Source: Tissierellia bacterium
Lineage (GTDB): Bacteria; Bacillota; Clostridia; Tissierellales; Sedimentibacteraceae
Direction of reading: 5' to 3'
NCBI GenBank assembly: GCA_012518555.1
Contig: JAAYRW010000113.1
Coordinates: 1-58,681, forward strand
Length of the DNA: 58,681 nt
Below, in pieces: positions 51,731-58,681 of the stretch. Both the position numbers and the translations under genes were made by a program. Position 1 is the stretch's first letter. The number at the start of each line of letters is the position of its first letter. The notes below the pieces were generated by a model. It saw only the letters and a program-made list of their open reading frames with translations. It searched no databases and had not been told where the DNA came from.

Positions 51731-54413
51731 ATTGGCTTTTCTTAAATAAAGTTTTTCCGAACACGATTACTTCGTGAGATAGCAGTGGAATCATTGATAA
51801 TAAAATTAAGTTAGACCATTCTTTCAATGAAAGTTGACTAGTCTTAAATATTTCTGTTAAGAAAGGAATTTCAGTTACCAAGATTTGAAGTATCAATCCT
51901 GTAAAAAATGCAGCTATCATGGGTAAATTATCTAAATGATTCATTTTGAACAGTGATTTGTCGTAGTTTCTCATACCTATTGCATGGAATAATTGAGATA
52001 CACCTAAGGTTGTAAAAGCATAGGTCTGAGCATGTTGAATGATACTGTATTCAATTCCGTTTACCCTAACCACTTGATTTAACATAAAATCTATATTTTC
52101 CAAAGTTATAGCCATACCCTCTTGAGTAAGGTGGGTAATAGGCGACCATAGGAAAGCTATTAGTGTTAATCCACCGATCATAATTCCGTTATATACAGTA
52201 AAGGTTAAACCACCGTGAGCAAACAAACTTTCTTGAGGGTCTCTGGGTTTTTCCTTCATAATTTCTTTGTCCTTAGTATCGACTCCAAGGGCTAAAGCTG
52301 GAAGAGAGTCAGTTATAAGGTTTATCCAAAGTATGTGAATAGATTGCAAAGGGGCGGCAAGCCCTGCAGCAATAGCCGCAAACATTGAAATAACTTCACC
52401 AAAGTTAGAAGATAATAAGAATAAAACGGTCTTTTTAATATTTTTGTAAATACTTCTACCCTCTGCGACAGCTTTTTCAATAGTTGCAAAATTATCGTCT
52501 GTAAGAACCATATCAGCGGCACCTTTGGCAACGTCGGTACCTGTAATACCCATGGCAACACCTATATCGGCTGCTTTTAATGAGGGAGCGTCATTAACAC
52601 CGTCACCGGTCATAGATACTATACTTCCGTTGGATTTGAAAGCTTTTACTATCATTACTTTATGTTCCGGTGAAACACGGGCGAAAACTCTTATGTCGCA
52701 AACTATATTGTTTAATTCTTCTTGAGTCATTTGATTTAAATCACTGCCTGTTATACACTGTTCTTCGTTATTGGCAATTCCCAGCTCTTTAGCTATGGCA
52801 AGGGCAGTATCTTTGTGGTCCCCCGTAATCATTACTGTAGTTATTCCGGCATCTTTAAAAACTTTTACTGAATCTTTAGCTTCCGGACGAGGAGGGTCAA
52901 TCATACCTACCAAGCCTACGAATGTTAGATTTTCTTCATTGGCTGAGTCGTCATTTTCTTTAATACCTAAGGCCAATACTCTTAAAGCTCCTTGTGCCAT
53001 TTCCTTTGCGGCTTTATTGATACTATCTATATGCTGTTGATTTAAATCTAAAAACTCACCATTTAAATATATTTTAGTACATCTTCCTAAAAGAATGTCC
53101 ATAGCCCCCTTAGTATAACTAACAACATTTCCTTCCTGGTCTTTATGTACTGTAGTCATTAATTTACGAGCAGAATCAAAGGATTGTTCATTGATCCTTT
53201 GATTATTTTCTTCCAAAGCTTCTTTAGTTACATTTAATTTCGTTCCCATATCTATTAGAGCAAGTTCTGTAGGGTCACCGATTCTAACATTGTCAGCAGT
53301 AGAAGCATCATTACAAAGCACGAAACCTTCTAAGAAAAACTTATTTTCTTCGTAGGTTAAACTATCTACATCTTTTAACTTATGGTCTAAATAAACTTTA
53401 GTAACGGTCATTTTATTTTGTGTAAGAGTGCCCGTCTTATCTGAACATACTATACTTACGGCACCTAAAGTTTCAACTGCAGGAAGTTTACGAACTATAG
53501 TATTTACTTTTACCATTCTCGTAACGCCTATTGCCAATACTATGGTTACTACAGCGGTAAGACCTTCCGGTACTGCTGCAACAGCTAAGGCAATGGCAGT
53601 TATAAACATTTCTACTATATCTCTTCCTTGTAAAACTGCAATTCCAAACATTGCAACTACGATAATGATTGCTGCAATCCCTAAAAGCTTTCCTAAATCG
53701 TTAAGTCTTTTTTGCAGAGGAGTTAATTCTTCTGTGGTTTCGCTTATCATAGCTGCAATTTTACCTATTTCAGTATCCATTCCTGTATAAACCACAACAC
53801 CTTCACCACGACCGTAGGAAACGCTGGTAGAAGAAAATGCCATATTTAGCTGATCGCCAATACCTACATCTCCTTCAGGTGCAAATTCAGCATCTTTATC
53901 TACAGGCACTGATTCTCCTGTTAAAGCTGATTCTTCAATTTTTAAATTTACCGACTTAATAAGTCTTAAATCTGCCGGAATAACTCTGCCAGCTTCAAGT
54001 ACTACTAGATCTCCAACCACTAATTGACTTGCAGGTACTTCGATTACTTTACCATCACGCTTAACCATGGCTGTAGGGCTGGAAAGATTTTTTAGTGCTT
54101 CTAAAGCAGCTTCTGCCTTGGACTCTTGAACCATACCTATTACAGCATTTACCAATACAACCATCAATATAATAATTGCATCTGTTACTTCACCTAGTAT
54201 GGCAGATATTGTCGCTGCTACGAACAATATATAAATTAAAGTGTCCTGTAATTGACTTAAAAACATTTGTAGCTTTGTTTTTCCTTTTTTCTCAACTAAT
54301 ATATTTGGTCCCATTTCAGAAAGCCTTTTTTTTGCTTCCTCCTGACTTAAGCCTGTATCCTGCACCGTATTTAATTCAGTACAAGTAGTAGCTATGTCTT
54401 TTTTGTAGTACAT
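51729..54413 (-). CDS. P-type cation ATPase (P2A, Ca2+/Mn2+ type), riboswitch-controlled
   Basis: The 894-residue pump has all P-type elements: N-terminal cation domain, four membrane helices, TGES at 165-168, PEGL at 282-285 in helix 4, the phosphorylated Asp D325 in SDKTGTLT, MITGDHKDTA, the hinge TGDGVNDAPSLKAADIGVAMG and six C-terminal helices. It is of the SERCA/PMR1 class. A Mn2+-type riboswitch in its leader argues that it exports manganese, as shown for riboswitch-linked relatives; calcium may also be moved. CTTTCTCTCC opposite the start is an AGGAGAG ribosome site. Confidence 0.93.
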   Translation of the reverse strand: MYYKKDIATTCTELNTVQDTGLSQEEAKKRLSEMGPNILVEKKGKTKLQMFLSQLQDTLIYILFVAATISAILGEVTDAIIILMVVLVNAVIGMVQESKAEAALEALKNLSSPTAMVKRDGKVIEVPASQLVVGDLVVLEAGRVIPADLRLIKSVNLKIEESALTGESVPVDKDAEFAPEGDVGIGDQLNMAFSSTSVSYGRGEGVVVYTGMDTEIGKIAAMISETTEELTPLQKRLNDLGKLLGIAAIIIVVAMFGIAVLQGRDIVEMFITAIALAVAAVPEGLTAVVTIVLAIGVTRMVKVNTIVRKLPAVETLGAVSIVCSDKTGTLTQNKMTVTKVYLDHKLKDVDSLTYEENKFFLEGFVLCNDASTADNVRIGDPTELALIDMGTKLNVTKEALEENNQRINEQSFDSARKLMTTVHKDQEGNVVSYTKGAMDILLGRCTKIYLNGEFLDLNQQHIDSINKAAKEMAQGALRVLALGIKENDDSANEENLTFVGLVGMIDPPRPEAKDSVKVFKDAGITTVMITGDHKDTALAIAKELGIANNEEQCITGSDLNQMTQEELNNIVCDIRVFARVSPEHKVMIVKAFKSNGSIVSMTGDGVNDAPSLKAADIGVAMGITGTDVAKGAADMVLTDDNFATIEKAVAEGRSIYKNIKKTVLFLLSSNFGEVISMFAAIAAGLAAPLQSIHILWINLITDSLPALALGVDTKDKEIMKEKPRDPQESLFAHGGLTFTVYNGIMIGGLTLIAFLWSPITHLTQEGMAITLENIDFMLNQVVRVNGIEYSIIQHAQTYAFTTLGVSQLFHAIGMRNYDKSLFKMNHLDNLPMIAAFFTGLILQILVTEIPFLTEIFKTSQLSLKEWSNLILLSMIPLLSHEVIVFGKTLFKKSQ

Positions 54414-54441
54414 CTTTCTCTCCTTAAAAAATTATTATACC

Positions 54442-54491
54442 TAAAAAAATAAGACTTTTAGTATATCACGCAGAGATATACTAAAAGTCTT
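54442..54491 (-). terminator. Riboswitch-controlled terminator before the P-type ATPase
   Basis: On the minus strand AAGACTTTTAGTATATC (54491-54475) pairs perfectly over 17 bases with GATATACTAAAAGTCTT (54467-54451), followed by ATTTTTTTAG. The 5' arm is also the 3' strand of the riboswitch P1 helix, so the two folds exclude each other. Confidence 0.85.
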
Positions 54492-54580
54492 GTTACCTAA
54501 AGTTGCTTGCGGATTTTCAGCCAGAATCCAAAAGACTCAGTGTTGTTGACTGAAAATTTAAAACTACTCCCTTTTAGTAT
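54478..54580 (-). ncRNA. yybP-ykoY family manganese riboswitch
   Basis: Read on the minus strand the aptamer starts ATACTAAAAGGGAGTAG (the conserved AAAGGGGAGUAG element), continues through TCAGTCAACAACACTGAG and GCTGAAAATCCGCAAGC, and ends ACAAGACTTTTAGTAT (the conserved CAAGACUUU element). The first and last ten bases (54571-54580 and 54478-54487) pair as helix P1. Mn2+ binding should hold P1 closed, keep the terminator from forming and turn the pump gene on. The promoter lies immediately upstream. Confidence 0.82.
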
Positions 54581-54584
54581 TACA

Positions 54585-54613
54585 ACTTTACCAAATTAGT
54601 TTTTTTTTGTCAA
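54585..54613 (-). promoter_or_regulatory. sigma-A promoter of the riboswitch/ATPase transcript
   Basis: On the minus strand a perfect TTGACA (54613-54608), 17 bases and TAAAGT (54590-54585); transcription starts right at the riboswitch. Confidence 0.7.
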
Positions 54614-54681
54614 GTATAAAAAGTTCTTTTTTATAATTTAATGAATAATATTTAATAAAGTTGTAGTAGTAAGGAGGAATT

Positions 54682-55047
54682 ATGAAACTAAGTAAATTAC
54701 TTAAATATTCTCTGGTTTTACTTATTTTTTCATTAATAGCTTTTTTTATACTTACCCTTTACATATACTATTTTTCAAATAACCCTGCTGTTAAAACAGT
54801 CTATGCTTTCGTTGTTCCTATTAGTATCTTCCTAGTTTCAATTATGTATTCGCGGTGTATACGGGAAAGAGGACTTTTGCGAGGAATTGAACTTTGGTTA
54901 ATATATTTTGCTATTATTCTATTAATGAAAGTTATATTAAAATACCCTGCTGAAATAAAAATATTATATAATTCCATAGTATTAGCTTCGTCTATACTAG
55001 GTGGAATTATTGGGGTAAACTTGAAAAATAAAAAAGCGCAAGTATAG
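54682..55047 (+). CDS. TIGR04086 family membrane protein (YrzE-like)
   Basis: The 121-residue protein has four membrane segments with the conserved turn YSRCIRERGLLRGIELWLIY in the middle, matching the TIGR04086/YrzE family. The function is unknown, but in many clostridia it lies between yajC and the SCIFF peptide genes, as here, apart from the inserted minus-strand ATPase. AAGGAGGAATT sets the start. Confidence 0.75.
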   Translation: MKLSKLLKYSLVLLIFSLIAFFILTLYIYYFSNNPAVKTVYAFVVPISIFLVSIMYSRCIRERGLLRGIELWLIYFAIILLMKVILKYPAEIKILYNSIVLASSILGGIIGVNLKNKKAQV

Positions 55048-55116
55048 AAAAGTATGAAGTATGGGGAAGTATGGGGAAAATATAAAAAAGTCCTTTTAAA
55101 AAATCTCTGTTAATGC

Positions 55117-55122
55117 TATAAT
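55117..55122 (+). promoter_or_regulatory. Probable -10 element of scfA
   Basis: TATAAT at 55117-55122 lies 26 bases before the scfA start codon. The -35 17 bases upstream is only TTTTAA-like, so the promoter may need help. Confidence 0.4.
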
Positions 55123-55147
55123 CTATAGAACAAGGAGGTTTGGACTA

Positions 55148-55285
55148 ATGAAATTTATAAAAACATTAAACAGTACTAAATTTACAGACAGCATAAGCGT
55201 TAAGGGATGCGGAGAATGCCAGACATCATGTCAATCGGCATGCAAAACTTCTTGCACCGTAGGAAATCAAAAGTGTGAGAATTAA
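55148..55285 (+). CDS. scfA: SCIFF peptide precursor (six cysteines in forty-five residues)
   Basis: A 45-codon frame begins at ATG 55148 behind AAGGAGGTTTGGACTA. The peptide starts MKFIKTLNSTKFTDSISVKG and then has CGECQTSCQSACKTSC and a final QKCEN: exactly six cysteines in 45 residues, which is the definition of SCIFF. It is the substrate of the ScfB radical SAM enzyme, which forms a thioether link between a cysteine and a threonine. The maturase gene is 128 bases downstream. The peptide is nearly universal in Clostridia; its biological role is not known. Confidence 0.96.
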   Translation: MKFIKTLNSTKFTDSISVKGCGECQTSCQSACKTSCTVGNQKCEN

Positions 55286-55299
55286 TAAGTGATAATGTA

Positions 55300-55356
55300 G
55301 GGGGACACAGCTCTAAGTAGGGATGGGCCTTGGGGTCAGCTTAGAGTAATGTCCCC
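55300..55356. repeat. Dispersed inverted repeat family A, copy 3
   Basis: GGGGACACAG (55301-55310) matches copy 1 exactly and TGTCCCC (55350-55356) is the right arm; CTCTAAG pairs with CTTAGAG inside. It lies between scfA and scfB, in the scfB leader. Confidence 0.75.
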
Positions 55357-55360
55357 GTCT

Positions 55361-55389
55361 GTGGGAGGGCACTCCCCTTTTGCTTTTTT
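55361..55389 (+). terminator. Possible weak terminator between scfA and scfB
   Basis: GGGAG (55363-55367) pairs with CTCCC (55372-55376), followed by TTTTGCTTTTTT. The T run is interrupted, so it may only reduce readthrough and set the scfA:scfB ratio. Confidence 0.4.
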
Positions 55390-55413
55390 AGCAATTTTTT
55401 TTTGGAGGAAATT

Positions 55414-56742
55414 ATGATACACCTTTTTAATATAGATGAAATGTATTTTGTAACGGATATTAACAGTGGATTAGTCCATGTAGTTGATGAAATAATATAT
55501 GATTTATTAATAGATGAGAAATTTAAAGATGAAAATAAATTTAGTAAATTATATAGTAAATATGGGAAGGAAACAGTGGAGGAAGCAATTTCCGAATTAA
55601 ACTATTTAATAGAAAAGGAAATGCTTTATACTAAAGAAACCAATATAGAAAATAAAATTAAACCTGCAATAAAAGCAATGTGTTTAAATATGACTCACGA
55701 TTGTAATCTATCTTGTGAATATTGCTTTGCTTCACAAGGAACTTATAATGGAGAAAAGGGTTTTTTAAGTTTTGAAACTGGTAAAAAAGCTTTTGATTTC
55801 TTAGTGAAAAGTTCAGGAAACAGAAGAAATTTAGAAGTAGATTTCTTCGGAGGGGAACCTCTTATGAATTTTGAAACAATAAAGGAATTAGTAGAATACG
55901 GAAGAAAAATTGAAAAAGAACATAATAAGCATTTTAGATTTACAATTACGACAAATGGTCTTCTTTTAGACCATGAGAAGATTAATTATATTAATGAAAA
56001 TATGGACAACGTAGTTTTAAGTATTGACGGTAGAAAAGAAACAAATGACCGTATGCGAAAAACCCAGAACTTAAAGGGAAGCTATGATGTAATAATTAAT
56101 AATTTTAAAAATTTCGTTAACAAAAGAGGGGACAAGGACTATTTTGCCAGAGGAACTTATACTTCCTATAATTTAGATTTTTCAGAGGATGTGAAACATT
56201 TAAGAGAATTAGGTTTTGATAAAATTTCAGTAGAACCGGTAGTTGCTTCTCCTAATGAAAAGTATGCTATTAAAGAAGAGCATGTGGAAATTTTAAAAAA
56301 GGAATATGAAAATTTAGCAAAATATTATATTGAATGTTCAAATAACGATAAAAAGTTTCAATTTTTCCACTTTAATATTGAATTAGACGGTGGTCCTTGT
56401 ATTTATAAAAGAACTATAGGGTGTGGAGCTGGTACGGAATATGTGGCAGTTACACCAAACGGTGATTTATACCCTTGTCATCAATTTGTGGGACAAGATG
56501 AATTTGTAGTAGGCAATGTCCATGAAGGTATTACTAATGACCAAATGATAAGTAAATTTAAAAATGTATCGGTAAATGAAAAAGCTGTTTGTAAAGAGTG
56601 CTGGGCAAAGTACTATTGCAGTGGTGGTTGTCATGCAAATGCATATAACTTTAACAAAAGTTTCCATATCCCTTACAGTGTAGGGTGTGAACTTGAGAAA
56701 AAACGAATAGAACTATCAATATATATTAAAGCAAGAAGCTAA
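55414..56742 (+). CDS. scfB: Thioether cross-link-forming SCIFF peptide maturase (radical SAM/SPASM)
   Basis: The 442-residue enzyme has an N-terminal peptide-binding (RRE-like) region (1-85), the radical SAM cluster site C97-x3-C101-x2-C104 in HDCNLSCEYCFA, EVDFFGGEPLMNF, and a SPASM domain with further cluster cysteines: CGAGTEYVAVTPNGDLYPCHQF and CKECWAKYYCSGGCHANAY. It makes the Cys-Thr thioether bond in ScfA. Start ATG 55414 was chosen because TTGGAGGAAATT is its ribosome site. Confidence 0.95.
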   Translation: MIHLFNIDEMYFVTDINSGLVHVVDEIIYDLLIDEKFKDENKFSKLYSKYGKETVEEAISELNYLIEKEMLYTKETNIENKIKPAIKAMCLNMTHDCNLSCEYCFASQGTYNGEKGFLSFETGKKAFDFLVKSSGNRRNLEVDFFGGEPLMNFETIKELVEYGRKIEKEHNKHFRFTITTNGLLLDHEKINYINENMDNVVLSIDGRKETNDRMRKTQNLKGSYDVIINNFKNFVNKRGDKDYFARGTYTSYNLDFSEDVKHLRELGFDKISVEPVVASPNEKYAIKEEHVEILKKEYENLAKYYIECSNNDKKFQFFHFNIELDGGPCIYKRTIGCGAGTEYVAVTPNGDLYPCHQFVGQDEFVVGNVHEGITNDQMISKFKNVSVNEKAVCKECWAKYYCSGGCHANAYNFNKSFHIPYSVGCELEKKRIELSIYIKARS

Positions 56743-56760
56743 AAAGTTACTTTTCAAAGT

Positions 56761-56870
56761 CTAGCCGAAAAATAAGAAAAATATCCGCTCTCGGTTTCGA
56801 CCACGAATAATTCTAAAGCTCATTCCAGCTAAAAATCCTACTTATTTTTCTTCGATTTTCTGAATAGTAA
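56761..56870. repeat. Palindromic intergenic element (family D)
   Basis: GAAAAATAAG (56767-56776) pairs with CTTATTTTTC (56841-56850). Between them lie small stems such as GGT-TTCG-ACC and AGCT...AGCT. The block is richer in GC than its flanks and contains no reading frame. I recall similar text in other clostridial intergenic regions, so it is probably a repeat, but only one copy is in this window. It fills most of the 283-base gap before 57026. Confidence 0.45.
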
Positions 56871-57025
56871 TTAATCGCAGGCTTCATTATTTTCTGAAAA
56901 AAGAGTCAAAAAAATAAGATCAGCTATTAAAATGTCAAATTTTGAGTTTATTAATAAAAAATAGTGGTAAATATATACCAAAGTATAGTATAATAGTTTT
57001 TAGAGACTTAGAGAGGAGTGTTGTT

Positions 57026-57574
57026 ATGCAAATTGGTTTTATAGTAATACTTATAATAGCGATTTTCGTTGCAATTTTTGCTATACAAAACGGTACGCCA
57101 GTTCCTTTAGATTTGTTTTTTGTAAGATATGAAATGCCTTTAGCTGTTATAATTATGGTTTGCATTATACTTGGTGCAGTTATTGTATTAGTTTTAGGTA
57201 CTACAAGACAATTTAAGAAAAGATCTGAATATAAAGAATTGAAAAACAAAATTAAAAATTTTGAAGAAGAAAAAGCTAAAGTTAGCGAGAAAATACAAGT
57301 TGTAGAAACAGAAAAATCTAAAGCGGAAGAGAGTTTAAAAACTTTGAAGTCAGAAAATGAAGAGTTAAAGAATAATAATTCTCGATTAAATACTATGGTT
57401 GCTGAACTTGAGAATAAAGTTGCTTTTTATGAAGAAGAAACTATAAAACTTAATCAAGAAGCCAATCTATTAAAGACTGACGGAAATAAGGATAAAGATT
57501 TAGAAATTACAGAAATTACAGATGAAGGTGTTGCGCAGATAAACAATGAAAACAGTCAAGTTGAAAGTCAATGA
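57026..57574 (+). CDS. LapA-domain membrane protein with coiled coil
   Basis: The 182-residue protein has two membrane helices (4-22 and about 40-62) with the LapA motif FAIQNGTPVPLDLFFVRYEMPLAVIIM between, then a cytoplasmic coiled coil (residues 70-160, KNKIKNFEEEKAKVSEKIQVVE and on). LapA (YciM partner) proteins act in envelope assembly in other phyla; the role in Firmicutes is open. Start ATG 57026 follows AGAGAGGAGTGTTGTT; the longer frame from 56942 has no ribosome site. Its end overlaps recJ by 29 bases. Confidence 0.8.
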   Translation: MQIGFIVILIIAIFVAIFAIQNGTPVPLDLFFVRYEMPLAVIIMVCIILGAVIVLVLGTTRQFKKRSEYKELKNKIKNFEEEKAKVSEKIQVVETEKSKAEESLKTLKSENEELKNNNSRLNTMVAELENKVAFYEEETIKLNQEANLLKTDGNKDKDLEITEITDEGVAQINNENSQVESQ

Positions 57575-58681
57575 ATACAAAAAAGATGAAGTAGAAAAAA
57601 TAAGTAAAAAGTTTAATTTGTCTCTTACATCATCAAAAATACTTTTGAACAGAAATATTACAACTTTTGATGAAATAGAGCGTTTTCTTGACCCGGACTT
57701 CAAATATTTTGAAAAAGCTGAGAATTTTAAGGATTTAGATAAAGGATGTAAAAGAGTTATAGAAGCCATAAAGTCTAAAGAGCATATACTAATCTATGGA
57801 GACTATGATGTAGATGGTGTAACTTCCATTAGCCAATTTATGGTTGTGTTGACGGAAGCCGGGGCAAAAGTAAGTTACTATGTTCCGGAAAGGGAAAGTG
57901 AAGGATACGGTATAAGTTCTGATTTTGTAGATGGTATCAAAAATGGGAAAATAGTTGTGGATTTACTCATAACTGTAGACTGTGGAATAGCAGAAATCGA
58001 AAAAGTTTCTGAAATTACAAAATTAGATAAAGATGTAATTATAATTGACCACCATCAGTGTCAGGAAGAACTTCCCAATGCCTATGCAATAATTAATCCA
58101 AAACAAAAAGATTGTCCTTCTGAAAATAAGCATTTATGTGCGGCTGGACTATCTTTTAAATTTTTGTTACATTTAAATAAATTTATAAAAATTCAAAATA
58201 TTGAAGATACTTTGCTAGAATACGCCTGTTTAGGTACCATTGCAGATATTGTAGATTTAACCGGTGATAATAGAATTATAGCAAGTAAGGGTTTGAAAAA
58301 AATAAATAATACTAAAATAATTGGTCTGAAAAAATTAATAGAGCTTGCAGGTTTAAGGGACAAAGAAATTAAGTCTTATCACGTTGGATTTATAATAGCT
58401 CCTCGTATAAATGCGGCAGGGAGAATGGATTCGGCAAAACTAGCAATAGAACTTATGATTACTAATGATGAAAAAAAAGCCGAAAAGCTTGCTTTAGAAT
58501 TAGAGAACTTAAATATTATGAGAAAAGCAGCAGAGAATCTAATATTTGAGGAAGCCTTAGAAAAAATTGAATTAGATTTTCTATACAAAAAAAATGTAAT
58601 AGTCAACCCTGCTGCAAGTTTGTGGCCTCCATACTTGTCAAGATATGTTGAAAGAGCGTTAAAGGATTCAAAAATATCTAA
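57546..58681 (+). CDS. recJ: Single-stranded-DNA exonuclease RecJ (5' part, runs off the window)
   Basis: The reading frame from ATG 57546 is open to the window edge (378 codons). DHH-family motif I is GDYDVDGVTS (D86, D88, D90), motif II TVDCGIA, motif III IIIDHHQCQEELPNAYAIINP and motif IV LGTIADIVDL, with APRINAAGRM starting the linker. RecJ degrades single strands 5' to 3' in repair. From residue 354 the text reads NPAASLWPPYLSRYVERAL instead of the expected WHxGVxGIVASR region, so the final ~80 bases are suspect. The ribosome site is weak; translation is probably coupled to the lapA-like gene. Confidence 0.85.
   Translation, partial: MKTVKLKVNEYKKDEVEKISKKFNLSLTSSKILLNRNITTFDEIERFLDPDFKYFEKAENFKDLDKGCKRVIEAIKSKEHILIYGDYDVDGVTSISQFMVVLTEAGAKVSYYVPERESEGYGISSDFVDGIKNGKIVVDLLITVDCGIAEIEKVSEITKLDKDVIIIDHHQCQEELPNAYAIINPKQKDCPSENKHLCAAGLSFKFLLHLNKFIKIQNIEDTLLEYACLGTIADIVDLTGDNRIIASKGLKKINNTKIIGLKKLIELAGLRDKEIKSYHVGFIIAPRINAAGRMDSAKLAIELMITNDEKKAEKLALELENLNIMRKAAENLIFEEALEKIELDFLYKKNVIVNPAASLWPPYLSRYVERALKDSKIS

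Overview
The window comes from a low-GC, spore-forming, strictly anaerobic amino-acid fermenter of the Firmicutes, most like Tissierellia/Clostridia. This rests on AT-rich codon use, spore genes (spmAB, cwlD, a SpoIID-type protein), a complete Stickland-type ornithine pathway and the clostridial SCIFF peptide system. No rRNA, tRNA, CRISPR array, prophage or intact insertion sequence was seen. Both ends cut genes: rlmH on the left and recJ on the right. The last ~80 bases do not read as RecJ, which suggests a contig end.

Layout. 1-3.2 kb: rlmH, an SLH-domain surface protein with a degenerate zincin-like motif, a small charged repeat protein, and a degenerate CobS-like membrane protein. 3.3-8.2 kb: trpS behind a strong promoter and a leader hairpin, an amidohydrolase, typA and luxS. 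8.4-18 kb: a RocR-like sigma-54 activator followed by a sigma-54 promoter and the ornithine oxidation operon ord-ortA-ortB-oraS-oraE-mutL-like-orr. 18-25.4 kb: two probable spore-coat genes behind sigma-K-like promoters, a coiled-coil protein, a membrane glycosyltransferase, a CorC-type protein and spmAB. 25.4-29 kb (minus strand): DUF5317, HD-GYP, a 25-residue hydrophobic peptide, a conserved unknown and cwlD. 29.2-37.8 kb: a second sigma-54 promoter, almost the same as the first, driving a five-subunit iron-sulfur/FAD amine or imino-acid dehydrogenase, then Xaa-Pro peptidase, membrane dipeptidase, signal peptidase I, PepD and a HAD phosphatase. 37.9-45.2 kb: small membrane proteins, a radical SAM protein, a P-loop protein, a pseudouridine synthase, a TGS-kinase and RodA. 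45.4-51.7 kb: ruvC-ruvA-ruvB-spoIID-like-queA-tgt-yajC. 51.7-54.6 kb (minus strand): a P-type cation ATPase under a yybP-ykoY-type manganese riboswitch with terminator. 54.7-58.7 kb: a TIGR04086 membrane protein, the SCIFF peptide gene scfA (absent from simple ORF lists because it is 45 aa), its maturase scfB, a LapA-like protein and partial recJ.

How it fits together. Ornithine is racemised (Orr), moved to 2,4-diaminopentanoate by B12/PLP-dependent OraSE, oxidised by Ord and cleaved thiolytically by OrtAB; the MutL-like ATPase probably services OraSE. The second sigma-54 operon looks built to oxidise another amine or imino acid, perhaps proline freed by the peptidases next to it. The intergenic DNA carries several families of dispersed inverted repeats. 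The most striking has three copies, all in 5' leaders, with conserved GGGGACA/TGTCCCC ends and inner stems that covary.
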